6,731 nucleotides of DNA from NCBI GenBank assembly GCA_937877385.1, contig CALGBJ010000103.1:1-6731 (forward strand). Reading direction: 5' to 3'. The stretch comes from an uncultured bacterium. Its GTDB lineage: Bacteria > Patescibacteriota > Minisyncoccia > UBA6257 > JAGGUH01. A program made the position numbers and the translations under genes. Numbering within the stretch: the first letter of the stretch is position 1; each line of letters starts with the position of its first letter. Shown here piece after piece: positions 6,521-6,731 of this stretch. The notes below the pieces were generated by a model. The model was not told the origin of the DNA. It made no database searches and saw only the letters and a list, made by a program, of their open reading frames with translations.

Positions 6521-6577
6521 TGATATTTATTGATACTTATTGATATTTGTTGATATTTATTGTTTTATTGTTTATTA
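6521..6577. repeat. 10-bp tandem repeats just upstream of the dnaJ promoter
   Basis: Four consecutive 10-bp units fill 6521-6560: TGATATTTAT, TGATACTTAT, TGATATTTGT, TGATATTTAT (reverse strand ATAAATATCA). Decayed, shorter copies TGTTTTAT (6561-6568) and TGTTTAT (6569-6575) follow. The period is close to one helical turn, so every unit faces the same side of the DNA. The array begins about 11 bp upstream of the -35 box, in the region where UP elements or activators act. An intrinsic bend, UP element or protein-binding array are all possible; none is shown. Confidence 0.8.
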
Positions 6578-6594
6578 ACGAGTTAAATATTAAA

Positions 6595-6731
6595 AAATTC
6601 TAAATCCGAAATCCTAAATCCTAAACGAAATTACAAATCTCAAATCCTAAATCCCAAACGTTTAGAATTTGGAACATTAGAATTTAGAATTTTGTTTAGA
6701 ATTTCGAATTTAGAATTTAGGATTTTCTTTA
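6595..6731. repeat. Head-to-head array of 33-bp composite (7+7+7+7+5) repeats
   Basis: The left arm parses without gaps as two 33-bp units, 6595-6627 and 6628-6660. Each is four heptads of the AAATCCT type followed by the pentad AAACG. The right arm is the same design inverted: 6664-6697 (34 bp; one heptad has become the 8-mer GGAACATT at 6671-6678) and 6698-6730 (33 bp), with pentads TGTTT and TCTTT. The inversion point is the palindrome AAACGTTT (6656-6663). The array reaches the window edge and may continue. No reading frame of note and no transposase are associated. Similar AATTTAG/AAATCC low-complexity intergenic repeats are, as I recall, common in CPR genomes; the exact family is not identified. 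Confidence 0.8.

Noticed and set aside
6575..6586. TTAAC-GA-GTTAA palindrome as an operator
   Set aside because: Only 5-bp arms of mostly A/T bases, about 100 bp upstream of the promoter; expected by chance in such DNA.
6473..6600. CIRCE/HrcA heat-shock operator before dnaJ
   Set aside because: No TTAGCACTC/GAGTGCTAA inverted repeat is present.
6521..6731. CRISPR array
   Set aside because: Repeats are contiguous with no unique spacers, units are 7, 10 or 33 bp of low complexity, and no cas gene is present.
1..6731. Alternative genetic code (TGA as glycine, as in some CPR lineages)
   Set aside because: All six genes are full length with standard stops (TAA or TAG) and contain no in-frame TGA; conserved glycines are encoded normally. 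The absence of TGA stops in six genes is too small a sample.

Overview
The window holds six complete protein-coding genes, all on the minus strand, in AT-rich DNA with lysine- and isoleucine-rich proteins. Compact genes, very short intergenic gaps, no recognisable Shine-Dalgarno sequences, divergent but motif-complete proteins and intergenic low-complexity repeat blocks together suggest an uncultured bacterium of the Candidate Phyla Radiation (Patescibacteria, possibly Parcubacteria-like). That placement is inference. All six frames stay open with the standard code; four genes stop with TAA, two with TAG, none with TGA.

Reading in the direction of transcription (right to left), the window starts with a structured non-coding block (6473-6731). 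It contains a head-to-head array of about 33-bp composite repeats (6595-6731, probably running off the right edge), then four 10-bp tandem repeats (6521-6560), then a good sigma-70-type promoter (6481-6509) placed so close to dnaJ that the mRNA should be almost leaderless. Behind it comes a tightly packed cluster: dnaJ (class A J-domain chaperone), an FtsW-like SEDS protein, a RodA-like SEDS protein, and mltG (endolytic murein transglycosylase). Junctions are 0 nt, an 11-nt overlap and 6 nt, so this is almost certainly one operon. It joins a chaperone to septal and lateral-wall glycan polymerases and the enzyme that cuts nascent glycan strands.

A 244-bp gap (1896-2139) follows. It holds a GC-rich pair of palindromic hairpins (1961-2097) that stands out sharply from the AT-rich surroundings, and a second promoter (1906-1934), again almost abutting its start codon. 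This drives a two-gene unit: a PfkB-family sugar or nucleoside kinase and, 11 nt later, a MEMO1/AmmeMemoRadiSam system protein B homologue ending at the left edge.

No tRNA, rRNA, CRISPR array, transposase or prophage gene was seen. The genes themselves belong to known families; the least explained parts are the two promoter-proximal non-coding blocks, the ordered 10-bp and 33-bp repeats, and the apparent leaderless/SD-less expression.
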